Positions 26,253 through 34,252 are shown, numbered from the stretch's first letter. The stretch: 64,000 nt of DNA from CAMASH01 sp041746635 (GCA_041746635.1 JBGTGQ010000063.1:61766-125765), one strand, 5' to 3'. Notes: generated by a model from the sequence alone, not told the origin. Numbers and translations: made by a program.

Positions 26253-26257
26253 TTCGC

Positions 26258-26295
26258 CGGAACCTTATCCTCCTTCGCGTCCTTGGCGTGAAGTA
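26258..26295. repeat. single arm of a periodic intergenic repeat
   Basis: The string ttatcctccttcgcgtcctt continues ggcgtgaag and matches the style of the 'cacgcaaagg' type inverted repeats; only one arm is recognisable here. Confidence 0.4.
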
Positions 26296-26329
26296 GAAAC
26301 CCTGGCTTGAGAAACCAAAGCGGACCGAG

Positions 26330-27013
26330 CTAGATAATCGTCACCTGCACGCTGCACTCGATGATGCCGGCGGAGATGGCGTACCGGGTGAGGCCGGCCG
26401 TGTCGTGGATGTGGAGTTTTTCCATGAGGCTCTGGCGGTGCTTCTCGATGGTCTTGATGCTGATGTGCAGCTCTTCGGCGGACTCCTTGTTGGACTTGCC
26501 CTCGGCGATGAGTTGGAGGACTTCCATTTCGCGGGGGGTGAGCGGGAGGGGCTCGTTTTTCGCTTTCCGCATCGCGCCGCGTTGCTGTGATTTCTGCAAG
26601 AGCTGGTTGCGACGTTTGGCAATGGTGGGGCTGAAATAGGTGTTGCCTTTGTGGGCCTCGCGAATGGCCTCGGACAGGACATGGGCGGCGGTTTGTTTGA
26701 TGAGATAGCCGGAGGCACCGAGGGCCATCACCATCTCGACATAGGCATCGTCGCTGTGCGCAGAGAGGATGAGAACCTTGGTGGCGGGCCGCGCCCGGAG
26801 GATCTGCCGGGTGGCTTCCATGCCGTTGAGCAGGGGCATGGCTATATCCATCACGACTACGTCAGGGTGGACGGTGCGCACCAGCTCGAGGGCGCGGCGG
26901 CCGTTATCGGCCTCGCCGACGACTTCGATGTCTTTCTCGAGTCTCAGCAAGGAAATGAGGCCTTCGCGGACGATGGTATGATCATCTACCAGCAGGACAG
27001 TGATGGGTTTCAC
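26330..27013 (-). CDS. NarL/FixJ-type response regulator
   Basis: A 227-residue two-domain regulator. The receiver domain (1-120) has the acidic pair VDDH, the phospho-acceptor in VVVMDIAMP (D54), the T/S switch in ILSAHS and K in GYLIKQ. A linker (QKSQQRGAMRKAKNEP) leads to a LuxR helix-turn-helix: LTPREMEVLQLIAEGKSNKESAEELHISIKTIEKHRQSLMEKL (core LTPREMEVLQLIAEGKSNKE). Its ATG overlaps the kinase stop in the reverse order (ATGA), so kinase and regulator are one operon and a cognate pair. Target genes are not evident; the pair may control the small exported proteins at 29.7-30.3 kb, which is inference. Confidence 0.9.
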   Translation of the reverse strand: MKPITVLLVDDHTIVREGLISLLRLEKDIEVVGEADNGRRALELVRTVHPDVVVMDIAMPLLNGMEATRQILRARPATKVLILSAHSDDAYVEMVMALGASGYLIKQTAAHVLSEAIREAHKGNTYFSPTIAKRRNQLLQKSQQRGAMRKAKNEPLPLTPREMEVLQLIAEGKSNKESAEELHISIKTIEKHRQSLMEKLHIHDTAGLTRYAISAGIIECSVQVTII

Positions 27014-28188
27014 GAGGGTTGGACGGTGGCGGGGTGGGACTTCCGGGATGAAGAAGTTTTCGCTTGGCGGCCGCCGGGCGGAATTTCCACGCAGATGGTG
27101 GTCTGTTTGCCTAGGACGGAGGCAACACTGAAGGTGCCACCAATCATCTCGACGCGTTCCCGCATGCCCAGCATGCCCAGGCGTTTGTTGTTTTTGGCGA
27201 AACGCGTGCCCTCGAGGGGAAAGCCCCGGCCATTGTCGCGGATCTCAAGGCATACGCGGGTGTCTTTTTCGTAGATCTTAAGGCTGGCACGGCTCGCTTT
27301 GGCATGGCGGGCGACATTGACGAGGGCTTCCTGGGCGACGCGATAGAGAACCGTAAGGCTGGCGTTGTCGAGTCCCTCGACCCCGGCATAGACGGTGAAG
27401 GCCACGCGAATGCCGGTTTGTTCAAGGAAGCTTTTCAGGTAGGCGTGGAGGGCGGGGATGAGGCCGAGATCGTCGAGGACGGAGGGGCGCAGGTCGCGGG
27501 CGAAGCGATGCACAAGATCGACGGATTTTTCCACCAGCCGCTGGGTGACGGAGATGTTTTTGTGGAGATCCCTGGTGTTGGTGGTGGATTGGGATTGCAG
27601 GGCGGCGAGCCGGACGTTGATACCGGTAAGGGCCTGGGCGATGACGTCGTGGAGTTCGCGACTGATCCGCATGCGTTCTTCTTCCTGGGCGGAGAGCAGG
27701 CGGCGGGAGAGGTGGCGAAGTTCCTCCTGCATGGTGAGCGATTTTCCCAGCAGGGCGCTGGTGGTCTGTTCGCTGATGCGCAGGGAATCTTCGACGGCCT
27801 TGCGCTGGACGATCTCTTTTTCCAGTTTTTCGTTGGCGGAGGCCAACTCCACGCTGCGGTGGCTGAGAGATTGGATGACGACCCGCAAATCGACGCCGGC
27901 CTGTTTGTCTCCGTCTTGCGCGGCTTCAATTGGGGTGATGGCCGCGGCAAAAAAGATGCCGGCCCGCCGAATCATGGCGTCGGCGGTGCGGGGAGAGTGC
28001 TCCGACGGGAGGAGGGCGAGCAAGGCCTGCTCGTGGATCTTGGCCAGCTCGAGGGTTTCCCGTCCGCTCTTCACCGCCCGAAGCCCCAGTCTCCGGGCCG
28101 GTAGCAGGTTAGAGGTCGAGCCTTCCTGCAGATACCGGCCCAAAGCGGTGCGGTAGCTGCGCGGGAAATGAGGGGCTCTATTTTTCAT
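27010..28188 (-). CDS. HisKA_3 sensor histidine kinase with RsbU_N-like N-terminus
   Basis: About 392 residues, started at MKNRAPHFPRS, just upstream of the overlap with the paralogue's stop. N-terminal helical domain (LGLRAVKSGRETLELAKIHEQALLALL) resembles the RsbU_N/KaiA-like domain of sigma-factor-regulating phosphatases. Then come a coiled coil (about 115-165), a HisKA_3 box with phospho-acceptor histidine in RISRELHDVIAQALTGI, and a HATPase_c domain with N-box AQEALVNVARHAK, DNGRGF and LGMLGMRERVEMIGG. It is soluble (no TM), so it likely senses a cytoplasmic cue. It pairs with the downstream NarL-type regulator. Confidence 0.88.
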   Translation of the reverse strand: MKNRAPHFPRSYRTALGRYLQEGSTSNLLPARRLGLRAVKSGRETLELAKIHEQALLALLPSEHSPRTADAMIRRAGIFFAAAITPIEAAQDGDKQAGVDLRVVIQSLSHRSVELASANEKLEKEIVQRKAVEDSLRISEQTTSALLGKSLTMQEELRHLSRRLLSAQEEERMRISRELHDVIAQALTGINVRLAALQSQSTTNTRDLHKNISVTQRLVEKSVDLVHRFARDLRPSVLDDLGLIPALHAYLKSFLEQTGIRVAFTVYAGVEGLDNASLTVLYRVAQEALVNVARHAKASRASLKIYEKDTRVCLEIRDNGRGFPLEGTRFAKNNKRLGMLGMRERVEMIGGTFSVASVLGKQTTICVEIPPGGRQAKTSSSRKSHPATVQPS

Positions 28189-28996
28189 CCGGATGGCCCA
28201 AGGCACGGGCAAAGTGCTTCAAGGTGTAGGCTGATTTCTCCACCAACTGTTGGGTGATGGCGATCTCTTTCTCGAAATCCTCATTGCTGACGGAAACTTC
28301 CTTCTTCAAAGCCATCAGCCGGAACTGGATTCCCAACAAGGTCTGGGCGATCTCATCCTGCAAGGTATGGCTCATGGTTTTGCGAACTTTCTCCCGGGCG
28401 GAAAATACTGCATGGGCCATGTCTTGCAGGTACCTCTGCAAGTGCCGCGCTTCCTCGAGAAGCCGCCCGGACGCCTCCCGGCTGGTCTTGAGAGCCGCCT
28501 CTGCATTTTGTCGCCGAGCGATTCCCGCCTGAAGTTTGCGGCGGGACTCCTTCACTTCCTGCGTACGCGCGGTAAGGGAGGCATTGAGTCTGTCCAACTG
28601 CGCACGGGCTGCCCCGGCAGGGAGGCGCGTCTTAGCGATCAGGGCGCTGGCGGCGGTGAAAAAGGCGGCCGCCCGGTTGCTCATGTCCTTGCGCACCTTG
28701 ATCGGATAACCAGACAAAACCAGGTTGCCCACAGCCAATTTATGGATCTTGGCCAACTGCAGGGTCTGCAGCCCCAAAGCAAAAGCCTGTTTGCCCAGCC
28801 GGTGCGCAGCCCGCGCGTCCGCCCGGGGTCCTTGTTCAAAATGCGTGCGCAAAGTCGCCAGATACCGTTCGGACAACTGACTCAACTTCGTGGGATTAAT
28901 CATGCGTGTGGGCAAGCAGACCCTGGCCGGCGGAGGGTCATCGCAGATGAGAAATTCATAGGCGGGAGGTTTCAATAGCGGTGTCGGGTTGTCCAT
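28178..28996 (-). CDS. kinase-like protein lacking the phospho-acceptor histidine and ATPase domain
   Basis: About 272 residues; starts at 28996 or 28903 are plausible. It has the same N-terminal helical RsbU_N-like domain as the next gene (LGKQAFALGLQTLQLAKIHKL) and a long coiled coil. A HisKA_3-like stretch follows, MSHTLQDEIAQTLLGIQFRL, which aligns with RISRELHDVIAQALTGI of the real kinase. The catalytic histidine is replaced by glutamine (LQDE versus LHDV). The protein then ends (LGHPDEK*) without a HATPase domain. It is therefore probably not a kinase but a partner or inhibitor that dimerises with the downstream kinase through the shared helices. Confidence 0.7.
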   Translation of the reverse strand: MDNPTPLLKPPAYEFLICDDPPPARVCLPTRMINPTKLSQLSERYLATLRTHFEQGPRADARAAHRLGKQAFALGLQTLQLAKIHKLAVGNLVLSGYPIKVRKDMSNRAAAFFTAASALIAKTRLPAGAARAQLDRLNASLTARTQEVKESRRKLQAGIARRQNAEAALKTSREASGRLLEEARHLQRYLQDMAHAVFSAREKVRKTMSHTLQDEIAQTLLGIQFRLMALKKEVSVSNEDFEKEIAITQQLVEKSAYTLKHFARALGHPDEK

Positions 28997-29074
28997 GGGG
29001 TGAATGCCCACTTCGCGGAGCGGGGTCGGGTTTTACCCCATGGTGACGGCGGAGAACCGGGTGCATCTTTCGCC

Positions 29075-29695
29075 GTGAGTTCGATTTTACCCGCCTTGAG
29101 TGAGAAACCAATCCCCCGACAGCACTTCGTGCTTCGACCCCGGGAGGTCTCGGTATTAGAGCCCTCCAATACTGGTGCCGCGCTTGCGCAATACCTCGCC
29201 CGTCATCGTGACCAGTTGGTTGCGGAATGGACGGCGGCCGTGCGTCAGGACCGGGGCATCGTCAGCTCGGACGCCCTGTCCCACATCCAGTTGACGGATC
29301 ATATTCCACAACTAATGGACGACTTGGGCGACACTCTTTGCCACGCATTTAGTGAGGATATCAAGGAGCAGGCCGCCTGGACCTCGGCCACCCATGGACA
29401 CATGCGCTGGCAGGATGGCTACGACATCTCCGAGTTGCTGCGCGAGATGCGCGACCTCCGACTGGCGCTCATGCCTCATCTCAGTGGATTTCAGGAGGAC
29501 AATGCGAATATCGATCCCGAGAAAATCGTTTTGGCCCTGCTGACTGTTCATGGATTCCTGGACGATGCCATGCGGATCTCGGTTGAGCAATTCATCGCGT
29601 CAAGCGAGCGGGCCCAGTCCGCCACGGGTCCGGGCAAGACCGAAAAGAATTTCCCCAAAAAACCGGCCTTTGTTCCCAAGCAACGGTCGGGTTAG
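29075..29695 (+). CDS. RsbRD_N domain protein (stress/sensor regulator)
   Basis: About 206 residues from GTG 29075; ATG 29000 is an alternative that would overlap the divergent gene. The core TGAALAQYLARHRDQLVAEW, then DHIPQLMDDLGDTL, and HMRWQDGYDISELLREMRDLRLALM (core HGHMRWQDGYDISELLREMR), is the RsbRD N-terminal domain (PF14361) found in anti-anti-sigma and hybrid signalling proteins. No STAS or kinase domain follows; the tail is a basic, disordered 35 residues. Divergent from the kinase operon, it likely joins the same signalling module by protein-protein contact. Confidence 0.7.
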   Translation: MSSILPALSEKPIPRQHFVLRPREVSVLEPSNTGAALAQYLARHRDQLVAEWTAAVRQDRGIVSSDALSHIQLTDHIPQLMDDLGDTLCHAFSEDIKEQAAWTSATHGHMRWQDGYDISELLREMRDLRLALMPHLSGFQEDNANIDPEKIVLALLTVHGFLDDAMRISVEQFIASSERAQSATGPGKTEKNFPKKPAFVPKQRSG

Positions 29696-29737
29696 ACCCC
29701 ATAGAACCGCTGCGATCATCCGTCTAACTTACGATTC

Positions 29738-30145
29738 ATGAAACACAAAATCCGCCAATCACTAGGAGCCATTCTCTTCACCGGAACGCTTCTTTCCACC
29801 CATGCGCTGCTGGCGCAGACCGCCGTGGTGGAAGAAACAACGACCACATCCGCCGGAACCATCAGCGAGTTCAGCCCAAGCACCATTATGGTACGGACCG
29901 AGACGTCTCCCAGTCCGGTTAGCTATAACTATAGCAAGACCACGACCTATGTGGATGAATCCGGTGCCCCGGTTTCGATTGCCATGGTGAAGTCGGGTCT
30001 TCCCGTGACCGTTTATTACACCAATGTGGGCGGTCAGATGGTCGCCACCAAAGTCATTGTGAAAAAGGCCGCGGTCGTCCCGGTCGCGCCGGTCGCTCCG
30101 TTGATTGAGCAAAAAACGACCACGACGACCACGTCCGAGAAATAA
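29738..30145 (+). CDS. small exported Thr/Val-rich protein of unknown function
   Basis: A 135-residue protein. MKHKIRQSLGAILFTGTLL and STHALLAQ form a signal peptide. The mature protein starts with an acidic Thr-rich stretch (VVEETTTTSAGTISEF), has a beta-strand core (STIMVRTETSPSPVSYNYSK, then VTVYYTNVGGQMVATKVIVKK) and ends with a second Thr run (QKTTTTTTSEK). Its core looks like a single OB-like or BON-like domain, but no family is claimed. The next small gene has the same Thr-rich style and follows 18 bp later, so they look like one transcription unit ending at the terminator at 30361. Confidence 0.75.
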   Translation: MKHKIRQSLGAILFTGTLLSTHALLAQTAVVEETTTTSAGTISEFSPSTIMVRTETSPSPVSYNYSKTTTYVDESGAPVSIAMVKSGLPVTVYYTNVGGQMVATKVIVKKAAVVPVAPVAPLIEQKTTTTTTSEK

Positions 30146-30163
30146 CCAGAAGAATCCAAACTC

Positions 30164-30337
30164 ATGAAAACACCCATCACCTACGTTCTCGCCTTAGGAG
30201 GCTTCCTGCTGATCGCCGGATGCACCACGGTCGTAGAACGCGAACCCGTCCGCCATAGCACCACGACAACTGAGGAAACCACCATCAGCCAGCCGAGGTC
30301 CAGCACGGTGGAAACTCAGACGTTTCAGTCTTACTAA
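30164..30337 (+). CDS. 57-residue Thr-rich lipoprotein
   Basis: Start at ATG 30164. MKTPITYVLALGGFLLIAGC is a lipoprotein signal with lipobox LIAGC, giving a lipidated Cys at position 20. The mature part (TTVVEREPVRHSTTTTEETT, then ISQPRSSTVETQTFQSY) is short, Thr/Glu-rich and without a fold. It follows the upstream exported protein with 18 bp spacing and shares its Thr-rich composition, so the two may act together at the envelope. A strong terminator follows 23 bp after the stop. Confidence 0.65.
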   Translation: MKTPITYVLALGGFLLIAGCTTVVEREPVRHSTTTTEETTISQPRSSTVETQTFQSY

Positions 30338-30360
30338 ACCCCGACTGCCCAAAACTACCC

Positions 30361-30395
30361 AAAGGCGGCCTGATGAAAGTCCGGCCGCCTTTTTC
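30361..30395. terminator. bidirectional rho-independent terminator
   Basis: aaaggcggcc (30361-30370) pairs with ggccgccttt (30383-30392), loop of 12 bases, flanked by A-rich and T-rich ends. It lies between the small lipoprotein gene and the convergent START-like gene, suiting both strands. Confidence 0.88.
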
Positions 30396-30437
30396 TTGCG
30401 TGGATTACCCCGGTTCTTGGTCGCTTTTGGGACCAGG

Positions 30438-31124
30438 CTACTCGGCCTTGAGGGCGGTTCGCAAAGCCTCGACCTGTTTGCCCAACTGGGCCGGGTTGCT
30501 GGCTTTCAATTTTTCTGAACGGATGGCAATGGCGGTGGCGGCATCCTTCATCTGCGCGATGGCGGGTTTGCGCAACAAGCCGGCCATGCTCGAACCGGGA
30601 GTGACGAGATTTTGGTAGCGGATGAGGGTTTTGCCGATCAGAGGTTCCATGCAGAAGCTGCCCACGCTGTCCTTGGTTTGCACCGCCCGCACCAATTTCC
30701 AATCGACCCGGTAGTGATCGGGGGAAAGCATTTTGAGGCTGTTTCGCACGGTGTAGAATTCGTCCGGCAAAATCGGTACGTTCACGGCGTAGTCAATCTC
30801 GGTGGTGCAAGGACTGATCTTTTTTGAAATTTCGGATTTCAGCAGATTGGGAACAAACGCCTTGTTGTCCTCGTAATCAAAAAAAACCGCCGCCACTTCC
30901 TCGGGCGAGGCATTGACCAGTTGGTAGATCGTCACGCGTGGCCAGGGTTTTCCCTCAATATCCTCCAAGAGAACGACTTGCGAGCCCTTGTTGATCTGGG
31001 CCTGCTGCGCAGAATTGAGTCCCTCGAGCAGATCGCCCGCCCAAAGATGGGGGCAGATCCCAATCAGGCAGACCGCCAGGGTGAGCGGCCGGGGGACGAG
31101 GGCTTTGATCATGCGGCAACTCAT
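30438..31124 (-). CDS. exported START/polyketide-cyclase-like protein
   Basis: A 228-residue protein. A signal peptide (MIKALVPRPLTLAVCLIGICPHLWA) follows four extra codons, so the start may be the second ATG. The mature part fits a SRPBCC/START helix-grip fold: ATP-free beta strands (RVTIYQLVNASPEEVAAVFFDYEDNKAFVP, core ASPEEVAAVFFDYE, where ASPE.V..v..D......f.P is typical), a hydrophobic cavity and a long C-terminal helix. Such proteins bind lipids or other apolar ligands. Convergent with the small lipoprotein gene across a shared terminator. Confidence 0.7.
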   Translation of the reverse strand: MSCRMIKALVPRPLTLAVCLIGICPHLWAGDLLEGLNSAQQAQINKGSQVVLLEDIEGKPWPRVTIYQLVNASPEEVAAVFFDYEDNKAFVPNLLKSEISKKISPCTTEIDYAVNVPILPDEFYTVRNSLKMLSPDHYRVDWKLVRAVQTKDSVGSFCMEPLIGKTLIRYQNLVTPGSSMAGLLRKPAIAQMKDAATAIAIRSEKLKASNPAQLGKQVEALRTALKAE

Positions 31125-31169
31125 TTTTAGAGCGTTTCCGGAGGGAGGGAAATCTCAAAAAGTGCGGAT

Positions 31170-31198
31170 TTGACGAATGCAGGAAGAGTCCCTATCAT
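31170..31198 (+). promoter_or_regulatory. strong sigma70-type promoter of rpsU
   Basis: TTGACG, a 17-bp spacer and TATCAT, located 38-66 bp before the rpsU ATG. The spacing is optimal, and the boxes match the consensus at 5/6 and 4/6. An AGGTG ribosome-binding site follows at 31224-31228, 8 bases before the ATG. Confidence 0.7.
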
Positions 31199-31235
31199 TT
31201 CGTTCCCTTTTAAAAAATGAAAGTAGGTGACAAAT

Positions 31236-31439
31236 ATGCCGGAAGTACTAGTTCGCAAAGGTGAGCCGATCGATCGCGCCCTCAAGCGCCTGAAATCGAA
31301 GCTCGATTCCGAGGGCATTCTTGATGAAGTGCGCAGACTGCGCGCGTTCGAGACGCCAACTCAAAAAGCCCGCCGCAAAGCCAAAAACAATGCCAAGCGC
31401 GCGAAGATGAAAATTCGTTTTCAACTGAACCTTTCCTAA
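31236..31439 (+). CDS. rpsU: 30S ribosomal protein bS21
   Basis: A 67-residue basic ribosomal protein. The ATG at 31236 gives MPEVLVRKGEPIDRALKRLK, the conserved bS21 start; the GTG nine bases earlier is the ribosome-binding-site region. The rest (LDSEGILDEVRRLRAFETP, then KARRKAKNNAKRAKMK) is the usual amphipathic helix and basic tail that contacts 16S rRNA near the anti-Shine-Dalgarno. It has its own promoter and a good Shine-Dalgarno, as expected for high expression. The SDR gene starts 5 bases after its stop. Confidence 0.93.
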   Translation: MPEVLVRKGEPIDRALKRLKSKLDSEGILDEVRRLRAFETPTQKARRKAKNNAKRAKMKIRFQLNLS

Positions 31440-31444
31440 GCTCC

Positions 31445-32275
31445 TTGCCTGGGATCATCATCATCGGCTGCGGTTTCCTTGGGGAGGCCGCAGCCGATTT
31501 TTTTTCCGCGGAGGGCTGGGATGTTCTCGGTCTCTGCGCCACGGCTGAATCCGCCGCGCGGCTGAAGGCGAAGCCCTACGAGGTCCGCGCTTTGGACATC
31601 ACCCGCGAGTTCAGGGCGGAGGTGCCCTGGCGGGGAGCGGATGCGCTGGTGCATTGCGCGAGTTCCGGACGGGGGGGGGAGGAGGCTTACCGGGCGGTTT
31701 ATCTCGAGGGCCTGCTCAATGTCATTGCCGACTTTCAGCCGCGGCGGACTCTTTTCACCGGCAGCACTTCCGTTTATGCGCAGACGGACGGCGGGTGGGT
31801 GGACGAAACCAGCGAAACCAAGCCGGACCGCGCGACGGGCCAAGTCCTGCTCGATGCCGAAGGCGTTGCCCTCGCGTCGGGGGGCTACGTGGCGCGGCTG
31901 TCGGGTATTTACGGACCCGGCCGTTCCGTGCTGCGGCGGAAATTTCTCGCGGGCGAAGCGCTGATCGAAGGCGATGGAGCACGCTGGATCAATCAGATTC
32001 ATCGCGACGATGCCGTCCGGGCCATCGCGCACCTTTTTGCCCGCCGTGCCGCCCCCGGAATTTACAATGTGAGCGACGACATCCCGGCAACCGCGCGGGA
32101 AGTTTATGGCTGGCTGGCCGACCATTTTCAGCGGCCGCTTCCGCCCTCGGGCGAACCGGACCTCAACCGCAAACGCGGCTGGACCAGCAAGCGCGTGAGC
32201 AACGCAAAACTGCGAGCGACGGGCTGGCAGCCCGATTTTCCCAGCTACCGCGATGCTCTCGCCACGCTGGTATGA
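31445..32275 (+). CDS. NAD(P)-binding SDR/epimerase-like protein
   Basis: A 276-residue atypical SDR from TTG 31445. The Rossmann glycine motif GCGFLGEAAADFF is N-terminal, followed by the FTGSTSVY strand, where the catalytic Ser-Tyr region is altered from YxxxK (the usual Tyr-Lys pair is not evident). C-terminal motifs NQIHRDDAVRAIAHL and GIYNVSDD are as in YeeZ-type 'NAD-dependent epimerase' proteins. It probably binds a nucleotide-sugar or related substrate in the cytoplasm, but the substrate is not set. It follows rpsU with a 5-bp gap and overlaps the thioesterase start. Confidence 0.8.
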   Translation: MPGIIIIGCGFLGEAAADFFSAEGWDVLGLCATAESAARLKAKPYEVRALDITREFRAEVPWRGADALVHCASSGRGGEEAYRAVYLEGLLNVIADFQPRRTLFTGSTSVYAQTDGGWVDETSETKPDRATGQVLLDAEGVALASGGYVARLSGIYGPGRSVLRRKFLAGEALIEGDGARWINQIHRDDAVRAIAHLFARRAAPGIYNVSDDIPATAREVYGWLADHFQRPLPPSGEPDLNRKRGWTSKRVSNAKLRATGWQPDFPSYRDALATLV

Positions 32276-32697
32276 TCCATCGTTTCAATCTCACGGTGGA
32301 ACCCGTGGCCATCGACGCCAACGGTCACGCCAACAATGTCGAATATGTCCGCTGGATGCAGCAGGCGGCCGTTTCGCACGCGGACGCCGCGGGTTGCACC
32401 GAGGCGACCAAGGCGGCCGGCGCGACCTGGGTCGTGCGCAGTCATCACGTGGAATATCTGCGCTCCGCCAGCGAAGGGGATCAACTGACCATCCTGACCT
32501 GGGTCTCGACTCTGCGGAGGTCAAGTTCGTTGCGCAAATATCGCATCGTTCGTGATGGTGAACTCCTCGCGCGTGGGGAAACCCTGTGGGTTTTTGTCAG
32601 TGCCGAAACGGGCCGTCCGCTCCCCATTTCCGCGGCGGTGTCGTCGGTCTTTGCGCTGGTCCCGCCGGGACAGGAGCCTTCGCTCCCAGCAAACTAA
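32272..32697 (+). CDS. 4HBT hotdog-fold acyl-CoA thioesterase
   Basis: A 141-residue hotdog enzyme. ATG at 32272 overlaps the SDR stop (ATGA). It has the 4HBT motif AIDANGHANNVEYVRWMQQA, where the D/N..GH.NN..Y..W block carries the catalytic acid, and the second strand HVEYLRSASEGDQLTI. It would hydrolyse acyl-CoA or aryl-CoA thioesters in the cytoplasm, as FadM/YbgC-like enzymes do. The coupled SDR gene suggests the two act on linked substrates, which is inference. A gcgacc/ggtcgc repeat follows. Confidence 0.88.
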   Translation: MIHRFNLTVEPVAIDANGHANNVEYVRWMQQAAVSHADAAGCTEATKAAGATWVVRSHHVEYLRSASEGDQLTILTWVSTLRRSSSLRKYRIVRDGELLARGETLWVFVSAETGRPLPISAAVSSVFALVPPGQEPSLPAN

Positions 32698-32712
32698 CGA
32701 AGCAAAAACGAA

Positions 32713-32727
32713 GCGACCTCTGGTCGC
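32713..32727. repeat. gcgacc/ggtcgc hairpin
   Basis: gcgacc-tct-ggtcgc lies just before the convergent CBM9-like stop. The same stem occurs in the resB coding region at 17470-17485. Confidence 0.55.
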
Positions 32728-32734
32728 CTCGAGT

Positions 32735-33379
32735 TTATCCCGCAAGGTCGAGCCGCATCCACTCTTGCTGGCGGTGGTAATTCAGCACTGTGTGCGCTGA
32801 AGTGGAGGAAAGCACGGGTGGCGTTTTTTCATCGGCGTAGTCATAGCGGCTGAACGAGGCCAGCAAGGACATCCCGGTGGTATTTTCCTGTGCTGATCTC
32901 AGGGAGGCCACGGGAATCCTCGCCCAAACATCCCAGCCGCCGGGCACCGTCCGCGTGGAGAATTCAAAAAGCGGGGCGTCAACCATGTAATCCTCAAGGG
33001 TCATTGGGCCCTTGGGCAGACGCCCGATGGCCTGATCGTCTGGGAAGCGGAGCTGCAACCGATGACCGTTAGGCGCGATGTGGAGTTCCAGATATTCGTT
33101 GCGCTCCAGATCGCGCACAAAAATCTCGAAGACATCGCCCCGCGACCAAAGGTGCTGGTTGTTGGCCGTGGCACCGGTGAAAATCGTGTCATCCTTCAAG
33201 CTCGCCAGCACCACCAGCGCATTCGCTTGTCGTCCGATGCGGACTGTTCCCGGGCGAAAGTTTTCCTCCGGTGTCTCCCGCCAAGCTTGGCCGAGGGTTA
33301 GTGATGGGGCATGTTCGAAGGCAGCAGATATGGATGCCCAATCGGATTTCTCAAAAGGCTCGAGTAAAGGAACGATCAT
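32735..33379 (-). CDS. CBM9-like sugar-binding domain protein
   Basis: About 214 residues, started at MIVPLLEPFEKSDWASI; the longer frame overlaps the divergent gene strongly. The beta-sandwich pattern of carbohydrate-binding family 9/DOMON-like domains is visible: GTVRIGRQANALVVLASLKDDTIFTGAT (core LVVLASLKDDTIF), HLWSRGDVFEIFVRD, YLELHIAPNGHRLQLRFP, and GGWDVWARIPVASL. No signal peptide or enzyme domain. It may bind a sugar or act as an adaptor. The 5' end overlaps that of the MpaB-like gene by about 50 bp. Confidence 0.6.
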   Translation of the reverse strand: MIVPLLEPFEKSDWASISAAFEHAPSLTLGQAWRETPEENFRPGTVRIGRQANALVVLASLKDDTIFTGATANNQHLWSRGDVFEIFVRDLERNEYLELHIAPNGHRLQLRFPDDQAIGRLPKGPMTLEDYMVDAPLFEFSTRTVPGGWDVWARIPVASLRSAQENTTGMSLLASFSRYDYADEKTPPVLSSTSAHTVLNYHRQQEWMRLDLAG

Positions 33380-34175
33380 CAGTGCCCCAGCATTAACGAA
33401 AAACGCGTCCCTCTTTCCATCGGATTCCGCCATCTGGCGCATCAGCCGCGAACATGTCCTCCTGCTCGGAGGTCCGGCGGCTGCCATCCTGCAAATCGCG
33501 CATCCGCAGGTTGCCCTCGGCGTCGCGGAGCACAGCGATTTTCGCAACGACTCGCTCGGGCGCCTCCAGCGAACCCTTGAGGCCGTTTACACCATCACCT
33601 TTGCGCCCCGCATTGAAGTCGAGGCCATGGCTGCGCTGGTGCGGGCCAAGCATGCCCGCGTGCAGGGCGAGACACCGCAACGGTATTCGGCGTTTTCCCC
33701 GGACGCGCAGATGTGGGTGGTCGCCACGCTGGTCCAACTCAGCGTCGAAATGTTCCGGCGATTCGTCGGGCCGCTGACCGCTTCCGATTGTGAAGCCTAC
33801 TATCAAGACATGCGGGTCTTTGGCGGTTTCTTCGGCCTGCCGCTTGGTTACGGCCCTCAAAACTGGGATGAGTTCTCCAAATATTACGCCGAAATGCTCA
33901 ACGGTGATCTCCTCGGCAGTCTGCCCCTTAGTTCCGAGTTGGCCCGCCACATCGCCTATCCCCGCAGGCCCGCTCTCCTGCGGGCTCTCTGGCCATTGTC
34001 CGGCACGGTCGCACGGGAGTTTCTGCCCCCACTGCTGCGGGAAAAACTCGGACTCCCCGGCACCGCATCCAGCCGTCTGGGCCTGGCCGTATTGGAGGCG
34101 GTTTTGCCCGGCCTCATTCCCGTCCTTCTGCCCTCCTGGCGCTTCGCCAAAAAATACCGGCAGGCCTGCCGTTGA
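33330..34175 (+). CDS. MpaB-like haem-binding oxygenase (DUF2236)
   Basis: About 281 residues from ATG 33330 (MDAQSDFSKGSSKGT). The core fits DUF2236/MpaB: LFPSDSAIWRISREHVLLLGG, AAAILQIAHPQVALGVAEHSDF, LQRTLEAVYTITFA, YYQDMRVFGGFFGLP and AREFLPPLLREKLGLP. Conserved His residues in AHPQVALGVAEHS would ligate the haem iron. Members cleave or oxidise polyisoprenoid or similar substrates, though this one's substrate is unknown. The 5' end overlaps the divergent CBM9-like gene. Confidence 0.8.
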   Translation: MDAQSDFSKGSSKGTIISAPALTKNASLFPSDSAIWRISREHVLLLGGPAAAILQIAHPQVALGVAEHSDFRNDSLGRLQRTLEAVYTITFAPRIEVEAMAALVRAKHARVQGETPQRYSAFSPDAQMWVVATLVQLSVEMFRRFVGPLTASDCEAYYQDMRVFGGFFGLPLGYGPQNWDEFSKYYAEMLNGDLLGSLPLSSELARHIAYPRRPALLRALWPLSGTVAREFLPPLLREKLGLPGTASSRLGLAVLEAVLPGLIPVLLPSWRFAKKYRQACR

Positions 34176-34252
34176 GTTTGAGCCCTGATCTCATTTGCGG
34201 TGACGAAAGCCTCCGGGGTTGTTCCGATTCCGCCAGAGGTTAGGCTTAAATC

